Below are positions 36,201 to 52,429 of a stretch of DNA of 64,000 nt, in pieces. Source of the stretch: Eriocheir sinensis (taxonomy: Eukaryota; Arthropoda; Malacostraca; Decapoda; Varunidae). Location of the stretch: the NCBI RefSeq assembly GCF_024679095.1, contig NC_066509.1, positions 14,883,989 to 14,947,988 of the forward strand, in the 5' to 3' direction. The notes below the pieces were generated by a model. It ran no database searches and had not been told where the DNA came from. It saw only the letters and a list, made by a program, of their open reading frames with translations. The stretch's first letter is position 1, and each line of letters opens with the position of its first letter. A program made the translations under genes and the position numbers.

Positions 36201-38000
36201 CACAGAGACAGAGACACACAGAGACAGAGACTCACAGAGACAGAGACACACAGAGCCAGAGACACACAGAGACAGAGACGCACAGAGACTGAGACGCACA
36301 GAGACAGAGACGCACAGAGACAGAGACAGAGACGCACAGAGTCAGAGACACACAGAGACACACAGAGACAGAGACGCACAGAGACAGATACGCACAGAGA
36401 CAGAGACGCACAGAGACAGAGACACACAGAGTCAGAGACGCACAGAGTCAAAGACGCACAGTGAGAGAGACACACAGAGACAGAGACGCACAGAGACAGA
36501 GACGCACAGTGACAGAGACATACAGAGACAGAAACACACAGAGACAAATGCGCACAGAGACAGAGACGCACAGAGACAGAGACGCACAGAGACAGAGACT
36601 CACAGAGACAGAGACTCACAGAGACAGAGACGCACAAAGACAGAGACGCACAGAGACAGAAACGCACAGAGACAGACACTCAGAGACACACAGAGACAGA
36701 GACGCACAGAGACAGAGACACACAGACAGACACACAGAGACAGACACACAGAGACACAGACACACAGAGACAGAGACACACAGAGACAGACACACAGAGA
36801 CAGAGACAAACAGAGACAGAGACACACAGAAACAGACACATAGAGGCAGACACACACAGAGACAGACACACAGAGACAGAGACACACAGAGACGCACAGA
36901 GACAGAGACGCACAGAGACAGAGACGCACAGAGACAGAGACGCACAGAGACAGAGACGCACAGAGACAGAGACACACAGAGGCAGAGACGCACAGAGACA
37001 GAGACACACAGAGACAGAGACACACAGAGACAGAGACACACAGAGGCAGAGACACACAGAGACAGAGACACACAGAGACAGAGACACACAGAGACAGACG
37101 CACAGAGACAGAGACACACACAGACAGAGACACACAGAGACAGAGACGCACAGAGACAGAGACGCACAGAGACAGAGACACACAGAGACAGAGACACACA
37201 GAGACAGAGACACACAGAGACAGAGACACACAGAGACAGAGACACAGACAGAGACACACAGAGACAGAGACAGACACAGACACACAGAGACAGAGACAGA
37301 CACAGACAGAGACACACAGAGACAGAGACACACACAGACAGAGACACACAGAGACAGAGACACACAGAGACACACAGAGACAGAGACACACAGAAACCAA
37401 CACACAGAGACAGAGACACACAAAGACAGAGACACACAGAGACAAAGACACAGAGAGACAGAGACACAGAGACAGAGACACAGAGAGACAGAGACACACA
37501 GAGACAGACACACACAGAGACAGAGACACACAGAGAAAGAGACGCACAGAGACAAAGACACACAGACAGAGACACACAGACAGAGACACACAGAGACAGA
37601 GACACACAGAGACAGAAACACACAGAGACAGAAACACACAGAGACAGAGACACACAGAGACAGAGACGCGGAGAGACAGAGGCGCACAGAGACAGAAACA
37701 CACAGAGACAGAGACGCACGGAGACAGAGACACACAGAGACAGAGACACACAGAGACAGAGACGCACAGAGACAGAGACGCACAGAGACAGAGACGCACA
37801 GAGACAGAGACGCACAGAGACAGAGACACAGAGACAAACACGCACAGAGATAGAGACAGAGACACACAGAGACATAGGCACACAGAGACAGAGACAGAGA
37901 CACACAGAGACATACAGAGACAGAGACACACATAGACAGAGACACACATAGACAGAGACACACAGAGACAGAAACACACATAGACAGAGACACACAGAGA
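33300..38000. repeat. Higher-order satellite block, copy 1
   Basis: Rare variants occur in this order: CACACCAGACAGAGACAG (33325), AAACCGACACAC (34353), the GCGGC cluster (35389), CAAATGCGCACAG (36161 and about 36544) and AAACCAACACAC (37394). The same order recurs about 11.65 kb further right. Confidence 0.75.
35389..35466. repeat. GCGGC-variant satellite cluster 1
   Basis: Five consecutive 16-bp units of the form AGAGCGGCACAGAGAC. Confidence 0.9.
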
Positions 38001-38623
38001 CAGAAACACACATAGACAGAGACACACAGAGACAGAAACACACATAGACAGAGACACACAGAGACAGAGACACACAGAGACAGAAACACACAGAGACAGA
38101 GACGCACAGAGACAGAGACACACAGAGAAAGAGACGCACAAAGACAGAGACGCACAGAGACAGAGACGCACAGAGACAGAGACGCACAGAGATAGAGACA
38201 GAGACACACAGAGATAGAGACAGAGACACACAGAGACATAGACACACACAGACAGAGACAGAGACACACACAGACACACGGAGACAGAGACAAACAGAGA
38301 CAGAGACAAACAGAGACAGAGACAAACAGAGACAGAGACAAACAGAGACAGAGACAAACAGAGACAGAGACAAACAGAGACAGAGACAAACAGAGACAGA
38401 GACAAACAGAGACAGACACACAGAGACAGAGACACAGAGACAGACACACAGAGACAGACACACAGAGACAGAGACAAACAGAGACAGGCACACACAGAGA
38501 CAGAGACGCAGAGACAGAGACACAGAGACAGAGACAGACACAGAGACACAGAGACACACACAGACACAAAGAGACAGAGACAGAGAGACAGACACAGAGA
38601 CAGAGACACAGAGACACAGACAC

Positions 38624-38656
<33 letters not shown>

Positions 38657-41600
38657 CACACAGACAGAGACACACAGACAGAGACACAGAGACACAGAGA
38701 GACAGAGAGACAGAGAGACAGAGACAGAGACACAGAGACACAGAGACACACAGACACACAGACACACAGACAGAGAGACAGAGAGACAGAGACACAGAGA
38801 CACAGAGAGACAGAGAGACAGAGAGACACAGAGACAGAGACACAGAGAGACAGAGACACAGAGACACAGAGACACACAGACGCACAGAGACAGAGTCAGA
38901 GACTCACAGAGACAAAGACGCACAGAGACAGAGACAGAGACACACAGAGACAGAGACACACAGAGACAGAGACACACAGAGACAGAGACACACAGAGACA
39001 GAGACACACAGAGACAGAGACACAGAGACAGAGACACACAGAGACAGAGACGCACAGAGACAGAGACGCACAGAGACAGAGACACACAGAGACAGAGACA
39101 CACAGAGACAGAGACACACAGAGACAGAGACACACAGAGACAGAGACGCACAGAGACAGAGACACACAGAGACAGAGACACACAGAGACAGAGACACACA
39201 GAGACAAAGATAGAGACACACAGAGACAGAGACGCACAGAGACAGAGACGCACAGAGACAGAGACGCACAGAGACAGAGACAGAGACACACAGAGACAGA
39301 CACACAGAGACAGAGACACAGAGACAGACACACAGAGACAGAGACACACAGAGACAGAGACACACAGAGACAGAGACACACAGAGACAGAGACACACAGA
39401 GACAGAGACGCACAGGGACAGAGACACAGACAGACAGAGACACAGAGACACACAGAAACAGAGACACACAGAGACAGAGACACACAGAGACAGAGACACA
39501 CAGAGACAGAGACACACACAGAGACACAGAGACACACAGAGACAGAGACGCACAGAGAGACACAGAGACAGAGACAGAGGCAGACAGACAGACAGAGACA
39601 CAGAGACACAGAGACACACAGAGACAGAGACAGAGGCAGACAGACAGACAGAGACACAGAGACACACAGAGACAGAGACAGAGGCAGACAGACAGAGACA
39701 GAGACAGAGACACAGAGATAGAGACACAGAGACAGAGACAGAGACAGACAGAGACAGAGAAAGAGACAGATATATAAACAGAGACAGAGACACAAACAGA
39801 GACAGAGACAGAGACACAGAGACAGAGACAGAGACATAAACAGAGACAGAGACACACAGAGACAGAGACACACAGAGACAGACACGCACAGAGACAGAGA
39901 CACACAGAGACAGAGACACACAGAGACAGAGACACACAGTGACAGAGACAGAGACACACAGTGACAGAGACAGACAGAGACACAGAGAGACAGAGACACA
40001 CAGACAGAGACACACAGAGACAGAGACACACAGAGACAGAGACACACAGCGACAGAGACACACAGAGACAGAGACACAGAGACAAAGACGCACAGAGATA
40101 GAAGCAGAGACACACAGAGACATAGACACACAGAGACATAGACACACAGAGACAGAGACAGGGACACACAGAGACAGAGACACACAGAGACAGAGACACA
40201 CAGAGACAGAGACACACAGAGACAGAGACACACAGAGACAGAGACACACAGAGACAGAGACGCACAGAAACAGAGACGCACAGAGACGCACAGAGACAGA
40301 GACACACCGAGACACACAGAGACACTGAGACAGAGAGAGACACAGAGAGAGACACACAGAGACAGAGAGAGACAGAGACAGAGACACACAGAGACAGAGA
40401 CACACAGAGACAGAGACGCACAGACGGACCCACAGAGACAGAGACAGAGACACACAGAGACAGAGACAGAGACACACAGAGACAGACACACAGAGACACA
40501 CAGAGACACAGAGACAGAGACGCACAGAGACAGACAGAGACACACAGAGACAGACAGAGACACAGAGACACACAGAGACAGAGAGAGAGACAGAGACAGA
40601 CACATTCACAAACAGACACAGACAGAGAGACACAGACAGACAGATACACACACACAGACACAGACACAGACACACAGAACAGAGACAGACACACACACAG
40701 ACAGAGACAGACACAGACAGAGACACACACAGACTGAGACACACAGAGACAGAGACACAGAGACAGAGACACACCAGAGAGAGACCCACAGAGACTGAGA
40801 CTCACAGAGACAGAGACCCACAGAGACAGAGACACACAGAGACACACAGAGACAGACACACACAGACACAGAGAGACACAGAGACAGACACACACACAGA
40901 GACACACAGACACACACAGAGACAGACACACACAGAGACAGAGACACACAGAGACAGAGACACACAGAGACAGAGACGCACAGAGACAGAGACGCACAGA
41001 GACAGAGACGCACAGAGACAGAGACGCAAAGAGACACACAGAGACACACAGACACACACAGACACACACACACAGACACACAGAGACAGACACACAGAGA
41101 CAGACACACAGAGACAGAGACACACAGAGACAGAGACAGAGACACACAGAGATACACAGAGACAGAGACGCACAGAGACAAAGATAGAGACACACAGAGA
41201 CAGAGACACACAGAGACAGAGACGCACAGAGACAGAGACGCACAGAGACAGAGACGCACAGAGACAGAGACACACAGAGACAGAGACACACAGAGACAGA
41301 GACGCACAGAGACAGAGACGCAAAGAGACAGACACACAGAGACAGAGACACACAGAGACAGAGACATACAGAGACAGAGACACACAGAGACAGAGACACA
41401 GACACACAGAGACACAGACACACAGAGACAGAGACACACAGAGACAGAGACACACAGAGGCAGAGACGCACAGAGACAGAGACACACAGAGACAGAGACA
41501 CACAGAGACAGAGACACACCGAGACACACACAGAGACAGAGACACACAGACACACACAGACACAGAGACAGAGACACACAGAGACAGAGACACACAGATA

Positions 41601-42479
41601 CAGAGACACACAGAGACAGAGACACACAGAGACAGAGACACACAGAGACAGAGACACACAGAGACAGAGACACACAGAGACAGAGACACACAGAGACAGA
41701 GACAGAGACAGAGACACACAGAGACAGAGACACACAGAGACAGAGACACACAGAGACAGAGACACACAGAGACAGAGACACACAAACACAGAGACACACA
41801 GAGACAGGGATAGACACAGACACACAGAGACAGACACAGACACACAGAAACAGAGACAGACACACACAGACAGAGACAGACACACACAGACAGAGACAGA
41901 CACACCAGACAGAGACAGACACAGACAGAAACACACACAGACTGAGATACACACAGACTGAGACACACACAGACTGAGACACACACAGACTGAGACACAC
42001 AGAGACAGAGACACACCGAGACACAGACAGAGACCGAGACACAGACAGAGACCGAGACACAGACAGAGACCGAGACACACAGAGACAGAGACACACAGAG
42101 ACAGAGACATAGAGACAGAGACACAGAGACAGAGACACAGAGAGACAGAGACACAGAGAGACAGAGACACAGAGAGACAGAGACAGAGAGAGAGACACAC
42201 AGAGAGAGAGACACACAGAGACAGAGACACACAGAGACAGAGACACACAGAGACAGAGACACACAGAGACAGAGACACACACAGACGCACAGAGACAGAG
42301 ACGCACAGAGACAGAGACGCACAGAGACGCACAGAGACAGAGACACACAGAGACAGAGACACAGAGACAGAGACACAGAGAGACAGAGACACAGAGAGAC
42401 AGAGACACAGAGAGACAGAGACACAGAGGCAGAGAGAGAGACACACAGAGAAAGAGACACACAGAGACAGAGACACACA

Positions 42480-43320
42480 GAGACAGAGACACACAGAGAC
42501 AGAGACACACAGAGACAGAGACACACAGAGGCAGAGACGCACAGAGACAGAGACACACAGACACACAGAGACAGAGACAGATAAACACAGAGACAGACAC
42601 ACAGAGACAGAGACAGAGACACATAGAGACAGAGACACATAGAGACAGAGACACACATAGACAGAGACACACATAGACAGAGACAGAGACACACAGAGAC
42701 AGAGACACACAGAGACAGAAACACACAGAGACAGAGACGCACAGAGACAGAGACGCACAAAGACAGAGACGCACAGAGACAGAGACGCACAGAGACAGAG
42801 ACACACAGACACACAGAGACAGAGACACACAGAGACACAGACAGAGACACACAGAGACAGAGACAGACATAGACAGAGACACACACAGACAGAGACACAC
42901 ACAGACAGAGACACACACAGACAGACACACACAGACAGAGACACACAGAAACCGACACACAGAGACAGAGACACCCAGAGACAGAGACGCACAGACAGAC
43001 CCACAGAGACAGAGACACACAGAGACAGAGATACACAGAGACAGAAACACACAGAGACAGAGACACACAGAGACAGAGACGCACAGAGACAGAAACACAC
43101 AGAGACACAGACGCACGGAGACAGAGACACACAGAGACAGAGACGCACAGAGAGAGAGACGCACAGAGACAGAGACTCACAGAGACAGAGACACGCAGAG
43201 ACAGAGACACACAGAGACAGAGACGCACAGAAACAGAGACGCACAGAGACACACAGAGACAGAGACAGAGACACACAGAGACAGAGACAGAGACACAAAG
43301 AGACAGAGACAGAGACCCAC
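42480..43320. repeat. Near-identical 3120-bp-spaced duplication, first member
   Basis: Matches 45600-46440 base for base over about 840 nt with only a handful of substitutions (for example near 43153, 43177 and 43317). The offset of 3120 bp is exactly 195 units of 16 bp. Confidence 0.85.
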
Positions 43321-44084
43321 AGAGTCACATACACAGAGACCGAGAGAGAGCCACACAGACAGAGACACAGAGACAGAGACACACAGCGACAGACACACAG
43401 AGACACAGACACAGAGACACACACAGACACAGACAGAGACAGACAGAGAGACACACAGAGACAGACACACAGAGACACACAGAGACACAGAGACAGAGAC
43501 ACACAGAGACAGAGACAGAGACACACAGAGACAGAGACAGAGACACACAGAGACAGACACACAGAGACACACAGAGACACAGAGACAGAGACACACAGAG
43601 ACAGAGACACACAGAGACAGAGACTCACAGAGACACACAGAGACAGAGACACACAGAGACAGAGACACACAGAGACAGACACACAGAGACAGACACAGAG
43701 ACAGAGACACACAGAGACAGAGACAGACACAGACACACAGAGACAGACACAGACACACAGAACAGAGACAGACACACACAGACAGAGACAGACACAGACA
43801 GAGACACACACAGACTGAGACACACAGAGACAGAGACACACAGAGACAGAGACACACCGAGAGAGAGACGCACAGAGACAGAGACGCACAGAGACAGAGA
43901 CGCACAGAGACAGAGACACACAGAGACACACAGAGACAGACACACACAGAGACAGAGACACATAGAGACAGACACACACAGAGACAGAGACACACAGACA
44001 CACACAGAGACAGACACACACAGAGACAGAGACACACAGAGACAGAGACACACAGAGACAGAGACGCACAGAGACAGAGCGGCA

Positions 44085-44140
44085 CAGAGACAGAGCGGCA
44101 CAGAGACAGAGCGGCACAGAGACAGAGCGGCACAGAGACA
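44085..44140. repeat. GCGGC-variant satellite cluster 2
   Basis: Four consecutive AGAGCGGCACAGAGAC units. Confidence 0.9.
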
Positions 44141-45599
44141 GAGACACACAGAGACACACAGAGACACACAGAGACACACAGACAGACAGAGACACACAGA
44201 GTCAGACACACAGAGACAGACACACAGACAGAGACACACAGAGACAGAGACAGAGACACACAGAGATACACAGAGACAGAGACGCACAGAGACAAAGATA
44301 GAGACACACAGAGACAGAGACACACAGAGACAGAGACGCACAGAGACAGAGACGCACAGAGACAGAGACGCACAGAGACAGAGACGCACAGAGACAGAGA
44401 CGCACAGAGACAGAGACGCACAGAGACAGAGACGCAAAGAGACAGACACACAGAGACAGAGACACACAGAGACAGAGACATACAGAGACAGAGACACACA
44501 GAAACAGAGACACAGACACACAGAGACACAGACACACAGAGACAGAGACACACAGAGACAGAGACACACAGAGGCAGAGACGCACAGAGACAGAGACGCA
44601 CAGAGACAGAGACGCACAGAGACAGACACACACAGAGACAGAGACACACAGAGACAGAGACACACAGACACACACAGAGACACACAGAGACAAAGACACA
44701 CAGAGACAAAGACACACAGATACAGAGACACACAGAGACAGAGACACACAGAGACAGAGACACACAGAGACAGAGACACACAGAGACAGACACACAGAGA
44801 CAGAGACAGAGACAGAGACACACAGAGACAGAGACACACAGAGACAGAGACACACAGAGACAGAGACACACAGAGACAGAGACACACAAACACAGAGACA
44901 CACAGAGACAGGGATAGACACAGACACACAGAGACAGACACAGACACACAGAAACAGAGACAGACACACACAGACAGAGACAGACACACACAGACAGAGA
45001 CAGACACACCAGACAGAGACAGACACAGACAGAAACACACACAGACTGAGATACACACAGACTGAGATACACACAGACTGAGACACACACAGACTGAGAC
45101 ACACACAGACTGAGACACACAGAGACAGAGACACACCGAGACACAGACAGAGACCGAGACACAGACAGAGACCGAAACACACAGAGACAGAGACACACAG
45201 AGACAGAGACATAGAGACAGAGACACAGAGAGACAGAGACACAGAGAGACAGAGACACAGAGAGACAGAGACACAGAGAGACAGAGACAGAGAGAGAGAC
45301 ACACAGAGAGAGAGACACACAGAGACAGAGACACACAGAGACAGAGACACACAGAGACAGAGACACACAGAGACAGAGACACACACAGACGCACAGAGAC
45401 AGAGACGCACAGAGACAGAGACGCACAGAGACGCACAGAGACAGAGACACACAGAGACAGAGACACAGAGACAGAGACACAGAGAGACAGAGACACAGAG
45501 AGACAGAGACACAGAGAGACAGAGACACAGAGGCAGAGAGAGAGACACACAGAGAAAGAGACACACAGAGACAGAGACACACAGAGACAGAGACACACA

Positions 45600-46440
45600 G
45601 AGACAGAGACACACAGAGACAGAGACACACAGAGACAGAGACACACAGAGGCAGAGACGCACAGAGACAGAGACACACAGACACACAGAGACAGAGACAG
45701 ATAAACACAGAGACAGACACACAGAGACAGAGACAGAGACACATAGAGACAGAGACACATAGAGACAGAGACACACATAGACAGAGACACACATAGACAG
45801 AGACAGAGACACACAGAGACAGAGACACACAGAGACAGAAACACACAGAGACAGAGACGCACAGAGACAGAGACGCACAAAGACAGAGACGCACAGAGAC
45901 AGAGACGCACAGAGACAGAGACACACAGACACACAGAGACAGAGACACACAGAGACACAGACAGAGACACACAGAGACAGAGACAGACATAGACAGAGAC
46001 ACACACAGACAGAGACACACACAGACAGAGACACACACAGACAGACACACACAGACAGAGACACACAGAAACCGACACACAGAGACAGAGACACCCAGAG
46101 ACAGAGACGCACAGACAGACCCACAGAGACAGAGACACACAGAGACAGAGATACACAGAGACAGAAACACACAGAGACAGAGACACACAGAGACAGAGAC
46201 GCACAGAGACAGAAACACACAGAGACACAGACGCACGGAGACAGAGACACACAGAGACAGAGACGCACAGAGACAGAGACGCACAGAGACAGAGACGCAC
46301 AGAGACAGAGACACGCAGAGACAGAGACACACAGAGACAGAGACGCACAGAAACAGAGACGCACAGAGACACACAGAGACAGAGACAGAGACACACAGAG
46401 ACAGAGACAGAGACACAAAGAGACAGAGACAGAGACGCAC
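45600..46440. repeat. Near-identical 3120-bp-spaced duplication, second member
   Basis: Partner of 42480-43320. It shares even singletons such as the GATAAACACAG and AAACCGACACAC variants at the same relative positions. Confidence 0.85.
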
Positions 46441-47093
46441 AGAGACAGAGACACAGAGACAGAGACAGAGACACACAGACACAGAGACACACAGAGACAG
46501 AGACACACAGAGACAGACACACAGAGACAGACACACAGAGACAGAGACAGAGACACACAGAGACAGAGACAGAGACACACAGAGACAGACACACAGAGAC
46601 ACACAGAGACACAGAGACAGAGACACACAGAGACAGAGACACACAGAGACAGAGACTCACAGAGACACACAGAGACAGAGACACACAGAGACAGAGACAC
46701 ACAGAGACAGACACACAGAGACAGACACAGAGACAGAGACACACAGAGACAGAGACAGACACAGACACACAGAGACAGACACAGACACACAGAACAGAGA
46801 CAGACACACACAGACAGAGACAGACACAGACAGAGACACACACAGACTGAGACACACAGAGACAGAGACACACAGAGACAGAGACACACCGAGAGAGAGA
46901 CGCACAGAGACAGAGACGCACAGAGACAGAGACGCACAGAGACAGAGACACACAGAGACACACAGAGACAGACACACACAGAGACAGAGACACATAGAGA
47001 CAGACACACACAGAGACAGAGACACACAGACACACACAGAGACAGACACACACAGAGACAGAGACACACAGAGACAGAGACGCACAGAGACAG

Positions 47094-47150
47094 AGCGGCA
47101 CAGAGACAGAGCGGCACAGAGACAGAGCGGCACAGAGACAGAGCGGCACA
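47094..47150. repeat. GCGGC-variant satellite cluster 3
   Basis: Four consecutive AGAGCGGCACAGAGAC units, in block 2. Confidence 0.9.
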
Positions 47151-50100
47151 GAGACAGAGACACACAGAGACACACAGAGACACACAGACAGACAGAGACA
47201 CACAGAGTCAGACACACAGAGACAGACACACAGACAGAGACACACAGAGACAGAGACAGACACACAGAGACAGACACAGACAGAGACACAGACACAGACA
47301 GAGACACACAGAGACAGAGACAGACACAGACAGAGACAAACACAGACAGAGACACACACAGACTGAGACACACACAGACTGAGACACACACAGACAGAGA
47401 CACACACAGACAGAGACACACACAGACACACAGAGACCGAGACACAGACAGAGACACACAGAGACAGAGACACACAGAGACAGAGACACACAGAGACAGA
47501 GACGCACAGAGACAGAGACGCACAGAGACAGAGACGCACAGAGACAGAGACAGAGACGCACAGAGTCAGAGACACACAGAGACACACAGAGACAGAGACG
47601 CACAGAGACAGAGACGCACAGAGACAGACACGCACAGAGACAGAGACGCACAGAGACACACAGAGTCAGAGACGCACAGAGTCAGAGACGCACAGTGACA
47701 GAGACACACAGAGACAGAGACGCACAGAGACAGAGACGCACAGTGACAGAGACATACAGAGACAGAGACACACAGAGACAAATGCGCACAGAGACAGAGA
47801 CGCACAGAGACAGAGACGCACAGAGACAGAGACACACAGAGACAGAGACTCACAGAGACAGAGACACACAGAGACAGAGACACACAGAGACAGAGACCCA
47901 CAGAGACTGAGACGCACAGAGACAGAGACGCACAGAGACAGAGACAGAGACGCACAGAGTCAGAGACACACAGAGACACACAGAGACAGAGACGCACAGA
48001 GACAGAGACGCACAGAGACAGAGACACACAGAGTCAGAGACGCACAGAGTCAGAGACGCACAGTGACAGAGACACACAGAGACAGAGACGCACAGAGACA
48101 GAGACCCACAGTGACAGAGACATACAGAGACAGAGACACACAGAGACAAATGCGCACAGAGACAGAGACGCACAGAGACAGAGACGCACAGAGACAGAGA
48201 CTCACAGAGACAGAGACTCACAGAGACAGAGACGCACAAAGACAGAGACGCACAGAGACAGAAACGCACAGAGACAGACACTCAGAGACACACAGAGACA
48301 GAGACGCACAGAGACAGAGACACACAGACAGACACACAGAGACAGACACACAGAGACACAGACACACAGAGACAGAGACACACAGAGACAGACACACAGA
48401 GACAGAGACAAACAGAGACAGAGACACACACAAACAGACACATAGAGGCAGACACACACAGAGACAGACACACAGAGACAGAGACACACAGAGACACACA
48501 GAGACAGAGACGCACAGAGACAGAGACGCACAGAGACAGAGACGCACAGAGACAGAGACACACAGAGGCAAAGACGCACAGAGACAGAGACACACAGAGA
48601 CAGAGACACACAGAGGCAGACACACACAGAGACAGAGACACACAGAGACAGAGACACACAGAGACAGAGACACACAGAGACAGAGACACACAGAGACAGA
48701 CGCACAGAGACAGAGACACACACAGACAGAGACGCACAGAGACAGAGACGCACAGAGACAGAGACGCACAGAGACAGAGACACACAGAAGCAGAGACACA
48801 CAGTGACAGAGACACACAGAGACAGAGACACAGACAGAGACACAAAGAGACAGAGACAGACACAGACACACAGAGACAGACAGACACAGACAGAGACACA
48901 CAGAGACAGAGACAGACACACACAGAGACACACAGAGACAGACACAGACAGAGACACACAGAGACAGAGACACACACAGACAGAGACACACAGAGACAGA
49001 GACACACAGAGACACACAGAGACAGAGACACACAGAAACCAACACACAGAGACAGAGACACACAAAGACAGAGACACACAGAGACAAAGACACAGAGAGA
49101 CAGAGACACAGAGACAGAGACACAGAGAGACAGAGACACACAGAGACAGAGACACACAGAGAAAGAGACGCACAGAGACAGAGACACACAGACAGAGACA
49201 CACAGACAGAGACACACAGACAGAGACACACAGAGACAGAGACACACAGAGACAGAGAGAACAGAGACAGAGACGCGGAGAGACAGAGGCGCACAGAGAC
49301 AGAAACACACAGAGACAGAGACGCACGGAGACAGAGACACACAGAGACAGAGACACACAGAGACAGAGACGCACAGAGACAGAGACGCACAGAGACAGAC
49401 GCACAGAGACAGAGACGCAGAGAGACAGAGACGCACAGAGACAGAGACACAGAGACAAACACGCACAGAGATAGAGACAGAGACACACAGAGACATAGGC
49501 ACACAGAGACAGAGACAGAGACACACAGAGACATACAGAGACAGAGACACACATAGACAGAGACACACATAGACAGAGACACACATAGACATAGACACAC
49601 ATAGACAGAGACACACAGAGACAGAGACACACAGAGACAGAGACACACAGAGACAGAGACGCACAGAGACAGAGACACACAGAGACAGAGACACCCAGAG
49701 ACAGAGACGCACAGAGACAGAGACACACAGAGACAGAGACGCACAAAGACAGAGACGCACAGAGACAGAGACGCACAGAGACAGAGACGCACAGAGATAG
49801 AGACAGAGACACACAGAGATAGAGACAGAGACACACAGAGACATAGACACACAGAGACAGAGACAGAGACACACACAGACACACGGAGACAGAGACACAC
49901 ATAGACAGAGACACACATAGACAGAGACACACAGAGACAGAAACACACAGAGACAGAGACGCACAGAGACAGAGACACACAGAGACAGAGACGCACAAAG
50001 ACAGAGACGCACAGAGACAGAGACGCACAGAGACAGAGACGCACAGAGACAGAGACGCACAGAGACAGAGACACACAGAGACAGAGACACACAGAGACAG

Positions 50101-50529
50101 AGACACACACAGACAGAGACACACACAGACAGAGACACACAGAAACCGACACACAGAGACAGAGACACACAGAGACAGAGACACAGAGAGACAGAGACAC
50201 ACAGAGACAGAGACGCACAGAGACAGGGACACACAGAGACAGAGACACACAGAGACAGAGACACACAGAGACAGAGACACACAGAGACAGAGACGCGGAG
50301 AGACAGAGACGCACAGAGATAGAAACACACAGAGACAGAGACGCACAGAGACAGAAACGCACAGAGACAGACACACGCAGAGACAGAGACACACAGAGAC
50401 AGAGACACACAGAGACAGAGACACACAGAGACAGAGACGCACAGAAACAGAGACGCACAGAGACGCACAGAGACAGAGACACACAGAGACAGAGACACAC
50501 AGAGACAGAGACAGAGACACACAGAGACA

Positions 50530-52400
50530 GAGACACACGGAGACAGAGAGAGACGCACAGAGACAGAGACGCAAAGAGACTGAGACACACAGAGACAGAG
50601 ACAGAGACACACAGAGACACACAGAGACAGAGACACACAGACAAAGACAGAGACACACAGAGACTGAGACGCACAGAGACAGAGACGCACAGAGACAGAG
50701 ACAGAGACACACAGAGACAGACACACAGAGACAGAGACAGAGACACACAGAGACAGAGACACAGACACACAGAGACAGAGACACACAGAGACAGAGACAC
50801 ACAGAGACAGAGACACACAGAGACAGAGACACACAGAGACAGAGACGCACAGAGACAGAGACGCACAGAGACAGAGATACACAGAGACAGAGACACACAG
50901 ACACACACAGAGACAAAGACACACAGAGACAAAGACACACAGAGACAGAGACACACAGAGACAGAGACACACAGAGACAGAGACGCACAAAGATACACAG
51001 AGACAGAGACACACAAAGATACACAGAGACAGAGACACACAGAGACAGAGACACACAGAGACAGAGACACACAGAGACAGACACACAGAGACAGACACAG
51101 AGACAGAGACACACAGAGACAGACACAGACACACAGAGACAGACACAGACACACAGAAACAGAGACAGACACACACAGACAGAGACAGACACACCAGACA
51201 GAGACAGACACAGACAGAGACACACACAGACTGAGACAAACACAGACTGAGATACACACAGACTGAGACACACACAGACTGAGACACACAGAGACAGAGA
51301 CACATCGAGACACACAGAGACAGAGACACATCGAGACACACAGAGACAGAGACACAGACAGAGACAGAGACACAGACAGAGACAGAGACACAGAGAGACA
51401 GAGACACAGAGAGACAGAGACACAGAAACAGAGACACAGAGAGACAGAGACGCACAGAGACAGAGACGCACAGAGGCAGAGACGCACAGAGACAGAGACA
51501 CACAGACACACAGAGACAGAGACAGATAAACACAGAGACAGACACACAGAGACAGAGACAGAGACACATAGAGACAGAGACACACATAGACAGAGACAGA
51601 GACACACAGAGACAGAGACACACAGAGACAGAGACACACAGAGACAGAGACACACAGAGACAGAGACGCACAGAGACAGAGACGCACAGAGACAGAGACA
51701 CACAGAGACAGAGACACACAGAGACAGAGGCAGAGACACACAGAGACAGAGACACACAGAGACACAGACAGAGACACACAGAGACAGAGACAGACATAGA
51801 CAGAGACACACACAGACAGAGACACACACAGACAAAGACACACACAGACAGAGACACACACAGACAGAGACACACAGAAACCGACACACAGAGACAGAGA
51901 CACACAGAGACAGAGACGCACAGACAGACGCACAAAGACAGAGACACACAGAGACAGAGATACACAGAGACAGAAACACACAGAGACAGAGACGCACGGA
52001 GACAGAGACACAGAGACAGAGACGCACAGAGACAGAGACGCACAGAGACAGAGACGCACAGAGACAGAGACACACAGAGACAGAGACGCACAGAAACAGA
52101 GACGCACAGAGACACACAGAGACAGAGACACACAGAGACAGAGACAGAGACACACAGAGACAGAGACAGAGACAGAGACGCACAGAGACAGAGACACAGA
52201 GACAGAAACACACAGAGACACAGAGACAGAGACACACAGACACAAAGATAGAGACACACAGAGACAAAGATAGAGACACACAGAGACAGAGACACACAGA
52301 GACAGAGACACACAGAGACAGAGACACACAGAGACAGAGACGCACAGAGACAGAGACGCACAGAGACAGAGACGCACAGAGACAGAGACACAGACAGAGA
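50530..52400. repeat. Satellite segment duplicated ~4.8 kb downstream, first member
   Basis: Shared with 55370-57200: GCAAAGAGACTGAGACAC (near 50572), GACAAACACAGACTGAGA (51236), paired ACACATCGAGACACACAG (51301 and 51325) and paired AAAGATAGAGACACAC (52246, 52267). Confidence 0.75.
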
Positions 52401-52429
52401 CACACAGAGACAGAGACACACAGAGACAG

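Larger units (their letters stand above)
45000..49700. repeat. Higher-order satellite block, copy 2
   Basis: The same landmark order as block 1: CACACCAGACAGAGACAG (45009), AAACCGACACAC (46069), GCGGC cluster (47094), CAAATGCGCACAG (47780 and 48148), AAACCAACACAC (49036). Offsets from block 1 are 11.62-11.72 kb. Its left part is additionally present at 41.9-44.1 kb. Confidence 0.75.

Noticed and set aside
29693..36679. 2328-codon minus-strand open frame, and similar frames of 500-1833 codons across 27.9-64 kb
   Set aside because: They translate the satellite unit in rotating frames, the longest one reads from satellite through the SINE, and all frames are equally open. There is no domain and no splice or promoter context.
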